Below the pieces are notes generated by a model. The model made no database searches, was not told where the DNA came from, and saw nothing but the letters and a program-made list of their open reading frames with translations. This document shows positions 33,964-40,886 of a stretch of 64,000 bases of DNA, piece after piece; position 1 is the first letter of the stretch, and every line of letters starts with the position of its first letter. The translations under genes and the position numbers were made by a program. The DNA comes from Candidatus Poribacteria bacterium (GTDB taxonomy: Bacteria; Poribacteria; WGA-4E; WGA-3G). The stretch is taken from the NCBI GenBank assembly GCA_028821605.1, contig JAPPFM010000009.1:97911-161910 (forward strand), read 5' to 3'.

Positions 33964-35081
33964 TTTTTCCCACCTTTGTTTTCCTGAACTTGTTTATACT
34001 CGTCAATGTGCGCGCTTTCTCCATCATCATTAGTGAGTTCTGACTCATCCCAATCAAAAAAATTTGTGGGAAATCCCACATTGAAGTTCATCTCTTTTAC
34101 CGTGATAATGGAATGGAAACGCACAAATCCATCAATATCGCGGTACTCTTTCATTTCCTTTACTTTTGGGACAGCGATATTTAAATTTTCAACTTTTTCA
34201 AAGTCTCTATAGTCATAAACGGATCGTAACCAAAACCCATCCTCATCCATCTGGGGGGACTGGCTCTGATAGTAAAACTCCTCTCGGAATACCTGTGGTA
34301 CCCCCGCGACAAAGCGGACATAAACTACAGCCTTTATGACTTCGCCCTCGGATTTGGGCAAGATGTGAGTAACGATGGTGACATCTTCACCATTGAATTT
34401 TGACTGCGAAACTTGCGCTTCCTTAGGATCAATAAAGTGCACGGGTGGAACGAGGACAGCATCGTCTACCGTAGCATTCTCAAAATCCATCCCCCAGTCC
34501 TCATCTTGCTTAATTTGCTTTAAAATAGTGGCTATGATTCGCTTATTCTTTATCGGATTTGGAAGCCGTACTTTAAGGGACTGGAGACCGCTTGCGAAAA
34601 AAAAGTACTGCCCCCCGGCACCACGAAAACGTTTCAACGCAAGTGACGGAAAGTGTTCAATCGGAAAAATCAGCTCCATACGATAATCGAACCGCGTAGA
34701 ACCAGGGTAAACCTGAAATGCAAGGTTCAATTCCAAGAACTCAAAATTAAAATCCGCATCCCGAAAACTGCCATACCTCTTTTCCTCCTCAATATATTTC
34801 AGAATTGTATTGCGACGCGTCTCATAACTGGGAGCATCATCTGGAAGATCATGGAGTTCGCGTTCGTATCCAGCCATCATTTTCTGGTGTGCCACGCCAA
34901 TCTTATCCGGTGGGGTAGGGAACCTCCTATACAACATCAATTTGAGTTCTCCATCCTGAATGAGTGTTTGAGAAAAATTCAAGAATTGAATAAGCGTTTC
35001 GGTATCCACTTGTTCACCTCCACTTTGAATGTCTATTAGTAAGAACAACATAAAAAAAAGCAGAAAACATACTAACTTCAT
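33960..35081 (-). CDS. Secreted protein of unknown family
   Basis: A 373-residue protein. A strong signal peptide (MKLVCFLLFFMLFLLIDIQS) is followed by a soluble alpha/beta region with charged segments (YRMELIFPIEHFPSLALKRF, DEDWGMDFENATVDDAVLVPP). No family was recognised. The C-terminus is acidic and lysine-rich. It overlaps the DUF1573 lipoprotein gene by ATGA and is preceded by the Cys-rich protein gene, so it is part of the envelope operon and probably functions with those proteins outside the cytoplasm. Confidence 0.65.
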   Translation of the reverse strand: MKLVCFLLFFMLFLLIDIQSGGEQVDTETLIQFLNFSQTLIQDGELKLMLYRRFPTPPDKIGVAHQKMMAGYERELHDLPDDAPSYETRRNTILKYIEEEKRYGSFRDADFNFEFLELNLAFQVYPGSTRFDYRMELIFPIEHFPSLALKRFRGAGGQYFFFASGLQSLKVRLPNPIKNKRIIATILKQIKQDEDWGMDFENATVDDAVLVPPVHFIDPKEAQVSQSKFNGEDVTIVTHILPKSEGEVIKAVVYVRFVAGVPQVFREEFYYQSQSPQMDEDGFWLRSVYDYRDFEKVENLNIAVPKVKEMKEYRDIDGFVRFHSIITVKEMNFNVGFPTNFFDWDESELTNDDGESAHIDEYKQVQENKGGKK

Positions 35082-35180
35082 TTAAATTCCTTTGTTGAAC
35101 GATCAGGCAGAGAACCTTGCAAAAAGAAGGACGAAGCCTCTGCCCAATCAGTATCTACCCCTTGTAGGACAAGAAGCAAG

Positions 35181-35573
35181 TTAGGATTTTTTTCTTTCTC
35201 TACATGCCGGAACATCTTTAGTGTTCGGCAGACCACTATCTGCACAAACTGATTTCTTTGGGGGTTTGGCTGTTTTCCACCGACAATCTGTTTCTCCAAC
35301 GCTATATTCTTTCGTTGGACCATTCCGGTCGCATTCCCATCCTGTATAATCACCAACACAGTCCCCCGGATCCGCTTTGAATTCAACTGTTTCACCGTCA
35401 CATGCCGACTCAGAAGAGTAGCCCGCGCAAGCGTGAGGAACCCACCGTGCGTTTCGTACGCTATCACATCGTTTGCCTGACTCCCATGCCTCGGTAGACA
35501 ACATGATACTAGCACAGAAAAACACTACGAGCAGACAGAAAATTGCGATCGGTTTGAGCATTTTAGAAAACAT
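35181..35573 (-). CDS. Small cysteine-rich secreted protein
   Basis: A 130-residue protein with a signal peptide (LKPIAIFCLLVVFFCASIML). The mature part has eight cysteines in a spaced pattern: KRC, HAC, SAC, GDC, WEC, TDC, SVC, PAC. They probably form disulfides. No family was recognised. AAGGAG lies 7 bases before the ATG at 35573. It is the first gene of the operon that continues with an unknown secreted protein, a DUF1573 lipoprotein, an FGE-like lipoprotein and a glycosyltransferase, so it could be a substrate that these proteins fold, modify or display; that role is inference. Confidence 0.7.
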   Translation of the reverse strand: MFSKMLKPIAIFCLLVVFFCASIMLSTEAWESGKRCDSVRNARWVPHACAGYSSESACDGETVEFKADPGDCVGDYTGWECDRNGPTKEYSVGETDCRWKTAKPPKKSVCADSGLPNTKDVPACRERKKS

Positions 35574-35684
35574 CAAAATTCTCCTTATTTTGAGAAAAAA
35601 TTATAAACATTTTGACGCGTCTCCTAATGGAAGCGTCCTCGTTAACATACCTAAGTCAAGAAACTTAAGCATTTTGGCTCGTGA

Positions 35685-35703
35685 CGGTATCAATTACCGT
35701 CGC
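35685..35703. other. Hairpin in the spacer upstream of the Cys-rich gene
   Basis: GACGGTA and TACCGTC form a perfect 7-bp stem with a 5-base loop. It lies between the stop of the 35782-37794 gene and the start of the Cys-rich gene, both on the minus strand. It could be a terminator, though the T-run is missing. Confidence 0.35.
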
Positions 35704-35781
35704 GTGCGAAGAACACGCTGCGCCTGACATCCACCGAATTTCGCTTTAGGCGACTTTCGGTGTCAAGATTTTTTAAACGTG

Positions 35782-37794
35782 CTAAGCCATAACGCTCAGC
35801 ACCAACCATGTGCCGAGTCCGAAAAGTAGGAGACCTATCCCCACTTTCACAGCGACGAGGTGTCTTTGCAAAACACTACCTAACTGCATGCTGGTGGTGC
35901 CCCAATAGACACACCCAAACACAACAAGCAGCGGCACAATAAACATCACGTTATACAACAGCAGGTAGCCAATTGCATCCGAACGCATACCCTCAATACT
36001 CGCAACGAATGTCAGCGTCGGTAGGTAAACCTGCCCCGTACACACCAACTCCAATGCCGAGATAACAAATCCAATTATCAAGGCACCCGCCACAACGCCG
36101 GAGGTGCGTGTGCGTTCTCGAATGACCTTGTGAATCCGTAGTTTCAACGCGCGAGGCAGCTGCAACAAGATGTCTTTCGCTTTTCCCTGCTTTGCCTTCA
36201 CTGCATCGTAGAGACTCAATCCAGAAAGAGCGAAGGTTGCTGTTGCCGCGAGCAGATAGACGCATTTTGCTACCCCTGAAAACTGGTTGAGATAGTTCAT
36301 GAACGACAACGTGCCCAAACCGACGAAGAGATAAGTCACAAAAACCGCCAGGGCGAACGCGCCACCCGCAATCAGCATTTCCTTCCTTCCGCGCCCGACG
36401 AGGTTCATATATGAAATGAAAAACACGATGGTGGCAAACGCGCAGGGATTGATACCATCCAGCAACCCTGCACCAGCAACTGCCAAGGCACCGAACCCCA
36501 AAAACCGATTGACAATATCAGATTCAGCGACGGTCAATTGCGTTTCTGCTTCCTCTAACCGGGAGGCGACACCGGTTTCAAGGTGTTTTTCAATCACCGT
36601 CTCAAGCCCCTGTTCATTCAACTCACCAATCAACGCAGTATCGCCAGTAAAGATGGCGGGAGTTGTCAACCGTTTGGTTTCGGGGACCTCGTAGAGAGCA
36701 CCCATCGCTTCCAAAAGTGCTTGCTCAGTTTTGGCATCTCGTTGTTCAACAACGATTTGTGGATACTTCGCCTTCAGCGTTTTGAGTCTTTTCACAGCGC
36801 GGGCACATTTTTGACATCCCTGCTTGTGAAAGTAGGTAATGTGTATGGCATTGGAAACCGGTCCTTCCGATATGTCTGTTTTAAAAGTTGTTTCTGTAGC
36901 TGTTAACGTCTGATATGCCTCCAAGAGCTGCACGAGTTCAACGTTGGGACCTATTTTTTCAGAAACACCATGGTATTGGTTTGTGAAAGTGTAGCCCTTC
37001 AGTTTCTCGTAACTTTCCACCTCTACAACACCGACAGCGGCCCCTTCTGCTGCGTTTTTCACAATCGCTATTTCTTCCTTAAAAACAGAGACGCTACGGG
37101 ATTCCGTTGGGACTTTTTGTTCATCTCCGACAATGATCAGAATATCTATCCAAGGCACTGCCTCAGCCAGAGTTAGAGCCTCCTCTTGCGTGGCGTGAAA
37201 CACGACGACAACGATCTCGCTTTTGTTGAGGAGTTCAGCTTTCAATCTCGCTAAAGCGGTTTGTGGTGGAATCAACGTGACATCAGGAAGTTCATGTGTA
37301 TGGTCTTCAGACACTAAACCGACAATTGCCACATTCATTGACGCAACAGAACGAATCTGATAGCGTTGTGCTATCCTCGATGTCAGATTCGTACAAATAA
37401 AACTGAGTTCTGGGTGATTCGCGTGCAACGCCGCGAGCGTTTCTTGCGGGATAGACAATTCGCTAGGCCCCAAACAGAGGGCATCCACCGTCATTGCATC
37501 CAATGCAGAGAGTCCAATCTGATAAACCCATTCCGCGTTTGGATCCGTTGCGTCAATAAGATTCCCCGTATGTAGGTTTAATACCTCCCCATGTTTTATG
37601 CGAAGGTCATCAATAAGTGTGTGTCTATGCGCCAACCCGCCTACCTGTTCCGCCCCGCAGCCGTGCAAACCAAGTTGCCCATGTTCTTCCCCAGAATAGA
37701 GGAGCGTCAGGGCAGTAGCAGGGCTCGCTACAAAAGCGAAAAGAATAGTAATAAAAAGAAATGAGTACGGTGACAAATATGGACGTTTGTGCAT
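35782..37794 (-). CDS. Metallophosphatase-like / thioredoxin / CcdA-like fusion protein
   Basis: A 670-residue protein with a signal peptide and three modules. Residues 30-300 resemble a 5'-nucleotidase/UshA-type calcineurin fold (SGEEHGQL, VGGLAHRHTLIDDL, LHTGNLID), with several metal-ligand positions altered, so activity is uncertain. Residues 315-410 form a thioredoxin-like domain with C327-x-x-C330 (GCQKCARA). Residues 430-670 form a CcdA/DsbD-like membrane domain with C451 (DGINPCAFATIV) and C585 (LELVCTGQVYLP). The last two modules could pass electrons across the membrane to the first, or report on redox state. Its promoter region (37902-38047) shows control by sigma-54. AAGAGGT precedes the ATG. 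Confidence 0.8.
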   Translation of the reverse strand: MHKRPYLSPYSFLFITILFAFVASPATALTLLYSGEEHGQLGLHGCGAEQVGGLAHRHTLIDDLRIKHGEVLNLHTGNLIDATDPNAEWVYQIGLSALDAMTVDALCLGPSELSIPQETLAALHANHPELSFICTNLTSRIAQRYQIRSVASMNVAIVGLVSEDHTHELPDVTLIPPQTALARLKAELLNKSEIVVVVFHATQEEALTLAEAVPWIDILIIVGDEQKVPTESRSVSVFKEEIAIVKNAAEGAAVGVVEVESYEKLKGYTFTNQYHGVSEKIGPNVELVQLLEAYQTLTATETTFKTDISEGPVSNAIHITYFHKQGCQKCARAVKRLKTLKAKYPQIVVEQRDAKTEQALLEAMGALYEVPETKRLTTPAIFTGDTALIGELNEQGLETVIEKHLETGVASRLEEAETQLTVAESDIVNRFLGFGALAVAGAGLLDGINPCAFATIVFFISYMNLVGRGRKEMLIAGGAFALAVFVTYLFVGLGTLSFMNYLNQFSGVAKCVYLLAATATFALSGLSLYDAVKAKQGKAKDILLQLPRALKLRIHKVIRERTRTSGVVAGALIIGFVISALELVCTGQVYLPTLTFVASIEGMRSDAIGYLLLYNVMFIVPLLVVFGCVYWGTTSMQLGSVLQRHLVAVKVGIGLLLFGLGTWLVLSVMA

Positions 37795-37901
37795 TCAATA
37801 CCTCTTATAATACGTCTTCTGCGGTTTATAAACAACAATTTACAGAACAAACGCGCCCATTCAGGGATTTGGCTTACACCTAACTTGAGCAAGAATCGTT
37901 G

Positions 37902-37917
37902 AGCAAGAATCGTGCCA
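37902..37917 (-). promoter_or_regulatory. Sigma-54 (-24/-12) promoter of the fusion gene
   Basis: Read on the minus strand, TGGCAC (37917-37912), 5 bases, TTGCT (37906-37902), a match to the consensus TGGCAC-N5-TTGCW at every defined position. Transcription would start near 37891, about 97 bases before the ATG at 37794. The bases GAGCAAGAATCGT are present twice in tandem (37887-37899 and 37901-37913). Confidence 0.8.
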
Positions 37918-38028
37918 ATCGATAAAACCGTGATATCCATCCCTGTTATAACTTTGTCCGTCAAGGCGGCACGCGGGATACGGGCTGTACGCCGTGTGAT
38001 GCGATCACCTAAAGTTGTTTTTCGTTGA

Positions 38029-38047
38029 GTGTTCCAAAATGGAACAC
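38029..38047. promoter_or_regulatory. Candidate activator-binding palindrome, upstream site 1
   Basis: GTGTTCCA-AAA-TGGAACAC, an 8-bp perfect inverted repeat with a 3-base spacer. It is centred about 123 bases upstream of the -24 element, a usual distance for a sigma-54 enhancer site. Confidence 0.65.
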
Positions 38048-38106
38048 CTTTGGAAGCAGTATAGGTTTCGGAGCCTTTGATAAAGCAGGTTTCAGTGTGT
38101 TGTGTA

Positions 38107-39123
38107 TCAATATGAAACAGTGTCCCATACTGGAACACCATTTTTAGGTCGCAGGTTATGTTCCTCTATTTTTCGATAAAGTTTGGATCTACTGATGCCC
38201 AACGCCCGTGCCGCAGCGGAGATATTACCTTTTGTCGCTTTGAGTGCTTGGATAATGGCTCTCCGTTCAGCTTCCTTAAGCGTAAGAATAACGGTGGTAT
38301 CCGTCGGGTCGCTTGTAGCAGCTTGTGAACCCTCTTGTGCCAGATACGGCGGGAGACTCTTTCGTTGCAGCTGGTCTGTTGTCTCACGCAAAACGGCACT
38401 TTCAATGGCAGTTTCCAGTTCTCGCACATTGCCGGGAAAGTCGTGCTGTGTCAACACGTGTAAGGCATCATCAGAAATGGTGGGAATGGATTTTTTAGCT
38501 TCCGTGGCAAATTTTTTCAGGAAATGATATGCCAAGATAGGAATATCTTCGCGCCGTTCTCTCAGCGGCGGAACCATGATGGGAAACGCCGCAAGTCGAT
38601 AGTACAAGTCCATACGGAAACGTCCCTCTCTCATAGCATTATCTAAATCCTGATTCGTAGCAGCCAGTACACGGATGTCAACAGAGATAGTGCTTTCGCC
38701 ACCGAGCCTTTGAACTTCTTGTTCTGGTAGGACACGCAGCAACTTCGCTTGCAAAGTAAGTGGCATATCCCCAATTTCATCAAGAAAAAGGGTTCCGGTG
38801 TTCGCTTGTTCAAAATATCCGATCCGCTGCTTAATTGCCCCGGTGAAAGCCCCGGGTTCATTGCCAAATAACTCACCTTCAATCAAGTCGGGTGGTATTG
38901 CAGCACAATTGACCGTAACGAAACGGGCTGCTTTTCGCTGGCTGTTAGCGTGTATTGCTTTTGCGACCAGTTCTTTGCCGGTCCCGGTTTCGCCTTGAAT
39001 CAGGACGCTAATATCGCCTGTTGCCGCCGCTTGAATCTCGGTGAACACCTGCTGCATTTTTTCGCTTTTGCTGATGATTTCACCAAAGGAATGGTTCGTC
39101 TCAAGTTCGGTCTGTAACGCCAT
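38107..39123 (-). CDS. Sigma-54-dependent transcriptional activator without a receiver domain
   Basis: A 338-residue enhancer-binding protein. The AAA+ domain starts almost at the N-terminus: Walker A GETGTGKE, the sigma-54 contact loop GAFTGA, Walker B TLFLDEIGDM, and the arginine-finger region RFRMDLYYRL. A Fis-type helix-turn-helix is at the C-terminus (GNISAAARALGISRSKLYRKIEEH). The N-terminal sensory domain is absent, so it resembles PspF-type activators controlled by partners or abundance. It lies directly upstream of the sigma-54 promoter it probably serves. AAGAGAG precedes the ATG. Confidence 0.92.
   Translation of the reverse strand: MALQTELETNHSFGEIISKSEKMQQVFTEIQAAATGDISVLIQGETGTGKELVAKAIHANSQRKAARFVTVNCAAIPPDLIEGELFGNEPGAFTGAIKQRIGYFEQANTGTLFLDEIGDMPLTLQAKLLRVLPEQEVQRLGGESTISVDIRVLAATNQDLDNAMREGRFRMDLYYRLAAFPIMVPPLRERREDIPILAYHFLKKFATEAKKSIPTISDDALHVLTQHDFPGNVRELETAIESAVLRETTDQLQRKSLPPYLAQEGSQAATSDPTDTTVILTLKEAERRAIIQALKATKGNISAAARALGISRSKLYRKIEEHNLRPKNGVPVWDTVSY
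38120..38138. promoter_or_regulatory. Candidate activator-binding palindrome, upstream site 2
   Basis: GTGTCCCA-TAC-TGGAACAC, one mismatch from site 1, centred 91 bases away from it. It lies inside the last codons of the activator gene and encodes GVPVWDTV, so the coding end and the enhancer site overlap. Confidence 0.5.
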
Positions 39124-39640
39124 AATCTCTCTTTCATCCGCCGGACATGAATTTCTTTATACTTATATAGACAAAATTTTTTTGCGATTTCGTGCATAAA
39201 ATGAAAAAAATGTCATAAATCACATAAATTATCGAAAAATTATGCAAAAAAGTAGAGTGGCTTAGGGCGATTTATAGTAAAACCTACAATTTTGCTAAAT
39301 TTGCGTAAATCCCATGTTATATAAGACTCGTCTTTTAAGGCACTTTCGTGCATAAAATGAAAAAAATGTCATAAATCACAATCCCATACTATATAAGAGG
39401 CTTTTTTTAAGGCGTTTGCGTGCAAAGTCGGACAAAATCGGATTTCATGGATTTGGAAATACTTTGCACAGGCTAACGGTTTCCTATGCTACAGGTACGT
39501 ATCAGACGTTGATTGACTTTTTTTCGTCAGTATGCTTCAATATTGTTCACAACCAAATGTTAGATGCGGCATCTTCTGCCACTATATCATTATTCTACAC
39601 AAAACCCGCCACACCTTGTTTAGAGGAAAATGTCAATACC
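39124..39640. other. AT-rich intergenic region with interspersed direct repeats
   Basis: This 517-base region between the activator and the IsrB element carries two A-type repeats (37 identical bases at 39188-39224 and 39344-39380) and two B-type repeats (about 44 bases, similar, at 39309-39352 and 39381-39424). No gene was recognised. A weak promoter (TTGACT near 39513) is possible. Confidence 0.55.
39188..39424. repeat. A-B-A-B interspersed direct repeats
   Basis: The A unit (37 bases, beginning TTTCGTGCATAAAATG) is identical in both copies. The B unit (beginning ATCCCAT, with TATATAAGA and TTTTAAGGC) is similar in both copies. The first A-B pair is separated by 84 extra bases (39225-39308) that the second lacks, so one copy has an insertion or the other a deletion. 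Confidence 0.75.
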
Positions 39641-39837
39641 CCCGACTGAAGTCGGGGCTTGTGAATATCCGTAGCCAAACGGGGACCCACAAGTTAAAAC
39701 GTTGAACTACAGTAATATATCGCAGTATCTTGGCGTGGCAGCCCACACGATGTTTCGGATGCTCCCCAAGTCTGATCCCTCTCGGATACTGTGATCTGGA
39801 TGGGGAAACATATACCCTGAAAAGGAGTTCTAACGAC
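39640..39837 (+). ncRNA. Candidate omega-RNA and left end of the IsrB element
   Basis: The left end begins with the hairpin CCCCGAC-TGAA-GTCGGGG (39640-39657), the type seen at ends of IS200/IS605-family elements. The 180 bases that follow, up to the isrB start, have no reading frame of their own but are structured (GGGGACCC near 39680, further GC stems). In IscB/IsrB systems the guide RNA scaffold lies here, and the guide would be the roughly 16-20 bases immediately to the left of 39640. Confidence 0.6.
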
Positions 39838-40857
39838 ATGTTCGTTCCTGTGAAATCTAAAGCCGGTGAGCAACTGATGCCAACTTCCCCGTCAGTCGCA
39901 AGACACCTCATCAAAAGTGGAAAAGCAACGCCGTATTGGAATAACGGTATATTTTGTATTCGACTCAATTACGAAACTTCTCAATACACACAAGAGATTG
40001 CTGTCGGTGTAGACCCTGGTAGTAAGAAAGAAGGCTTTACCGTCAAGTCTGAAGCCCACACCTATCTCAACGTTCAAACAGACGCACATAGCAAGGTTGC
40101 TAAGAAAGTTTCAAAGCGTCGGGAACTCAGGCGTAGTAGACGTTCTCGGAAGTGTCCGAACCGCAAGCAGCGAGCGAACCGCCTTGCGAATAGGGAACGG
40201 CTTCCTGCTGGCACGCGTGCGAGATGGTCCTGGAAACTTCGTCTCTTGGATTGGTTATCAAAGATGTTTCCAATAACTCATATCTGTGTTGAGGACATCA
40301 AAGCGAGAACTATAGAACATGCTAAGAAATGGAACACTTCTTTCAGTCCACTTGAAGTTGGTAAGCACTGGTTTTACACAGAAATAGAGAAACGCTGGCA
40401 ACTGCTAACGCTTCAGGGATGGCAAACCAAAGAGATACGAGACCGGCTCGGCTTAAAGAAGTCTTCCAAGAAACTATCCGATATATTTGAAGCACACTGT
40501 GTAGATAGTTGGTGTTTGGCATATCACACAGTCGGGGGCAATGCGAGCGTAGACGATAGAAGTCTTCTCTGTATCTCCCCGATACCTATTCGCAGGCGAG
40601 AACTGCATCGACAGAATCCACAGAAAGGTGGCAACCGTCCGCGATACGGCGGAACGGTTTTTCAGGGATTGGTAAAGAATACCCTCGTTAAGCACGTCAA
40701 ACATGGCTTGACGCGTATCAGTGGGTTCGGCAAACGAGGTATTTCCCTCTACGATTTAGAAGGAATCCGTCTTTGTCAAAACGCTAAGATACAAGATTGT
40801 CGTATACTCACACGCCTTAATTTCAATTATAGGAGCGGGTTTTCCTCCCCCGAATAA
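39838..40857 (+). CDS. isrB: IsrB-like RNA-guided nuclease (RuvC only, no HNH)
   Basis: A 339-residue protein. The start at ATG 39838 has AAAAGGAG upstream; a longer frame would read through the guide RNA. An N-terminal PLMP-type domain (EQLMPTSPSVARHLIKSGKA) is followed by RuvC-I (VGVDPGSKKEGF, D59), an RRXRR arginine-rich bridge (RRELRRSRRSRK), RuvC-II (ICVEDIKA, E152) and RuvC-III (AHCVDSWCLA, H220 and D223). No HNH domain lies between RuvC-II and III (only about 60 residues), so it is IsrB rather than IscB; known IsrB acts as an omega-RNA-guided nickase. All RuvC catalytic residues are intact. Confidence 0.85.
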   Translation: MFVPVKSKAGEQLMPTSPSVARHLIKSGKATPYWNNGIFCIRLNYETSQYTQEIAVGVDPGSKKEGFTVKSEAHTYLNVQTDAHSKVAKKVSKRRELRRSRRSRKCPNRKQRANRLANRERLPAGTRARWSWKLRLLDWLSKMFPITHICVEDIKARTIEHAKKWNTSFSPLEVGKHWFYTEIEKRWQLLTLQGWQTKEIRDRLGLKKSSKKLSDIFEAHCVDSWCLAYHTVGGNASVDDRSLLCISPIPIRRRELHRQNPQKGGNRPRYGGTVFQGLVKNTLVKHVKHGLTRISGFGKRGISLYDLEGIRLCQNAKIQDCRILTRLNFNYRSGFSSPE

Positions 40858-40886
40858 ATTCGGGGGTTTCCAACCCGAAGAACTTG

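Larger units (their letters stand above)
39640..40866 (+). mobile_element. IsrB-encoding element of the IS200/IS605 superfamily, without TnpA
   Basis: Left hairpin 39640-39657 (CCCCGAC-TGAA-GTCGGGG) and right hairpin 40847-40866 (CCCCCGAA-TAAA-TTCGGGGG) mark the ends; the stop codon of the isrB gene lies in the loop of the right hairpin. No Y1 transposase gene is present, so the element is non-autonomous or depends on a transposase elsewhere. It ends 20 bases before the TonB-dependent receptor gene. Confidence 0.75.

Noticed and set aside
37728..38141. A 137-residue minus-strand frame across the sigma-54 promoter region
   Set aside because: It overlaps the activator's end and the start of the fusion gene in a different frame and has no features of a real protein.
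39330..39360. A second sigma-54 promoter (GGCAC...GTGCA) inside the B repeats
   Set aside because: The distance between the GG and GC elements is one base too short for sigma-54, which is strict, and no gene begins at a suitable place.
39730..40857. TnpB (OrfB) of IS605
   Set aside because: The PLMP-type N-terminus, RRXRR bridge and lack of a TnpB zinc finger fit IscB/IsrB better. The absence of HNH then points to IsrB.
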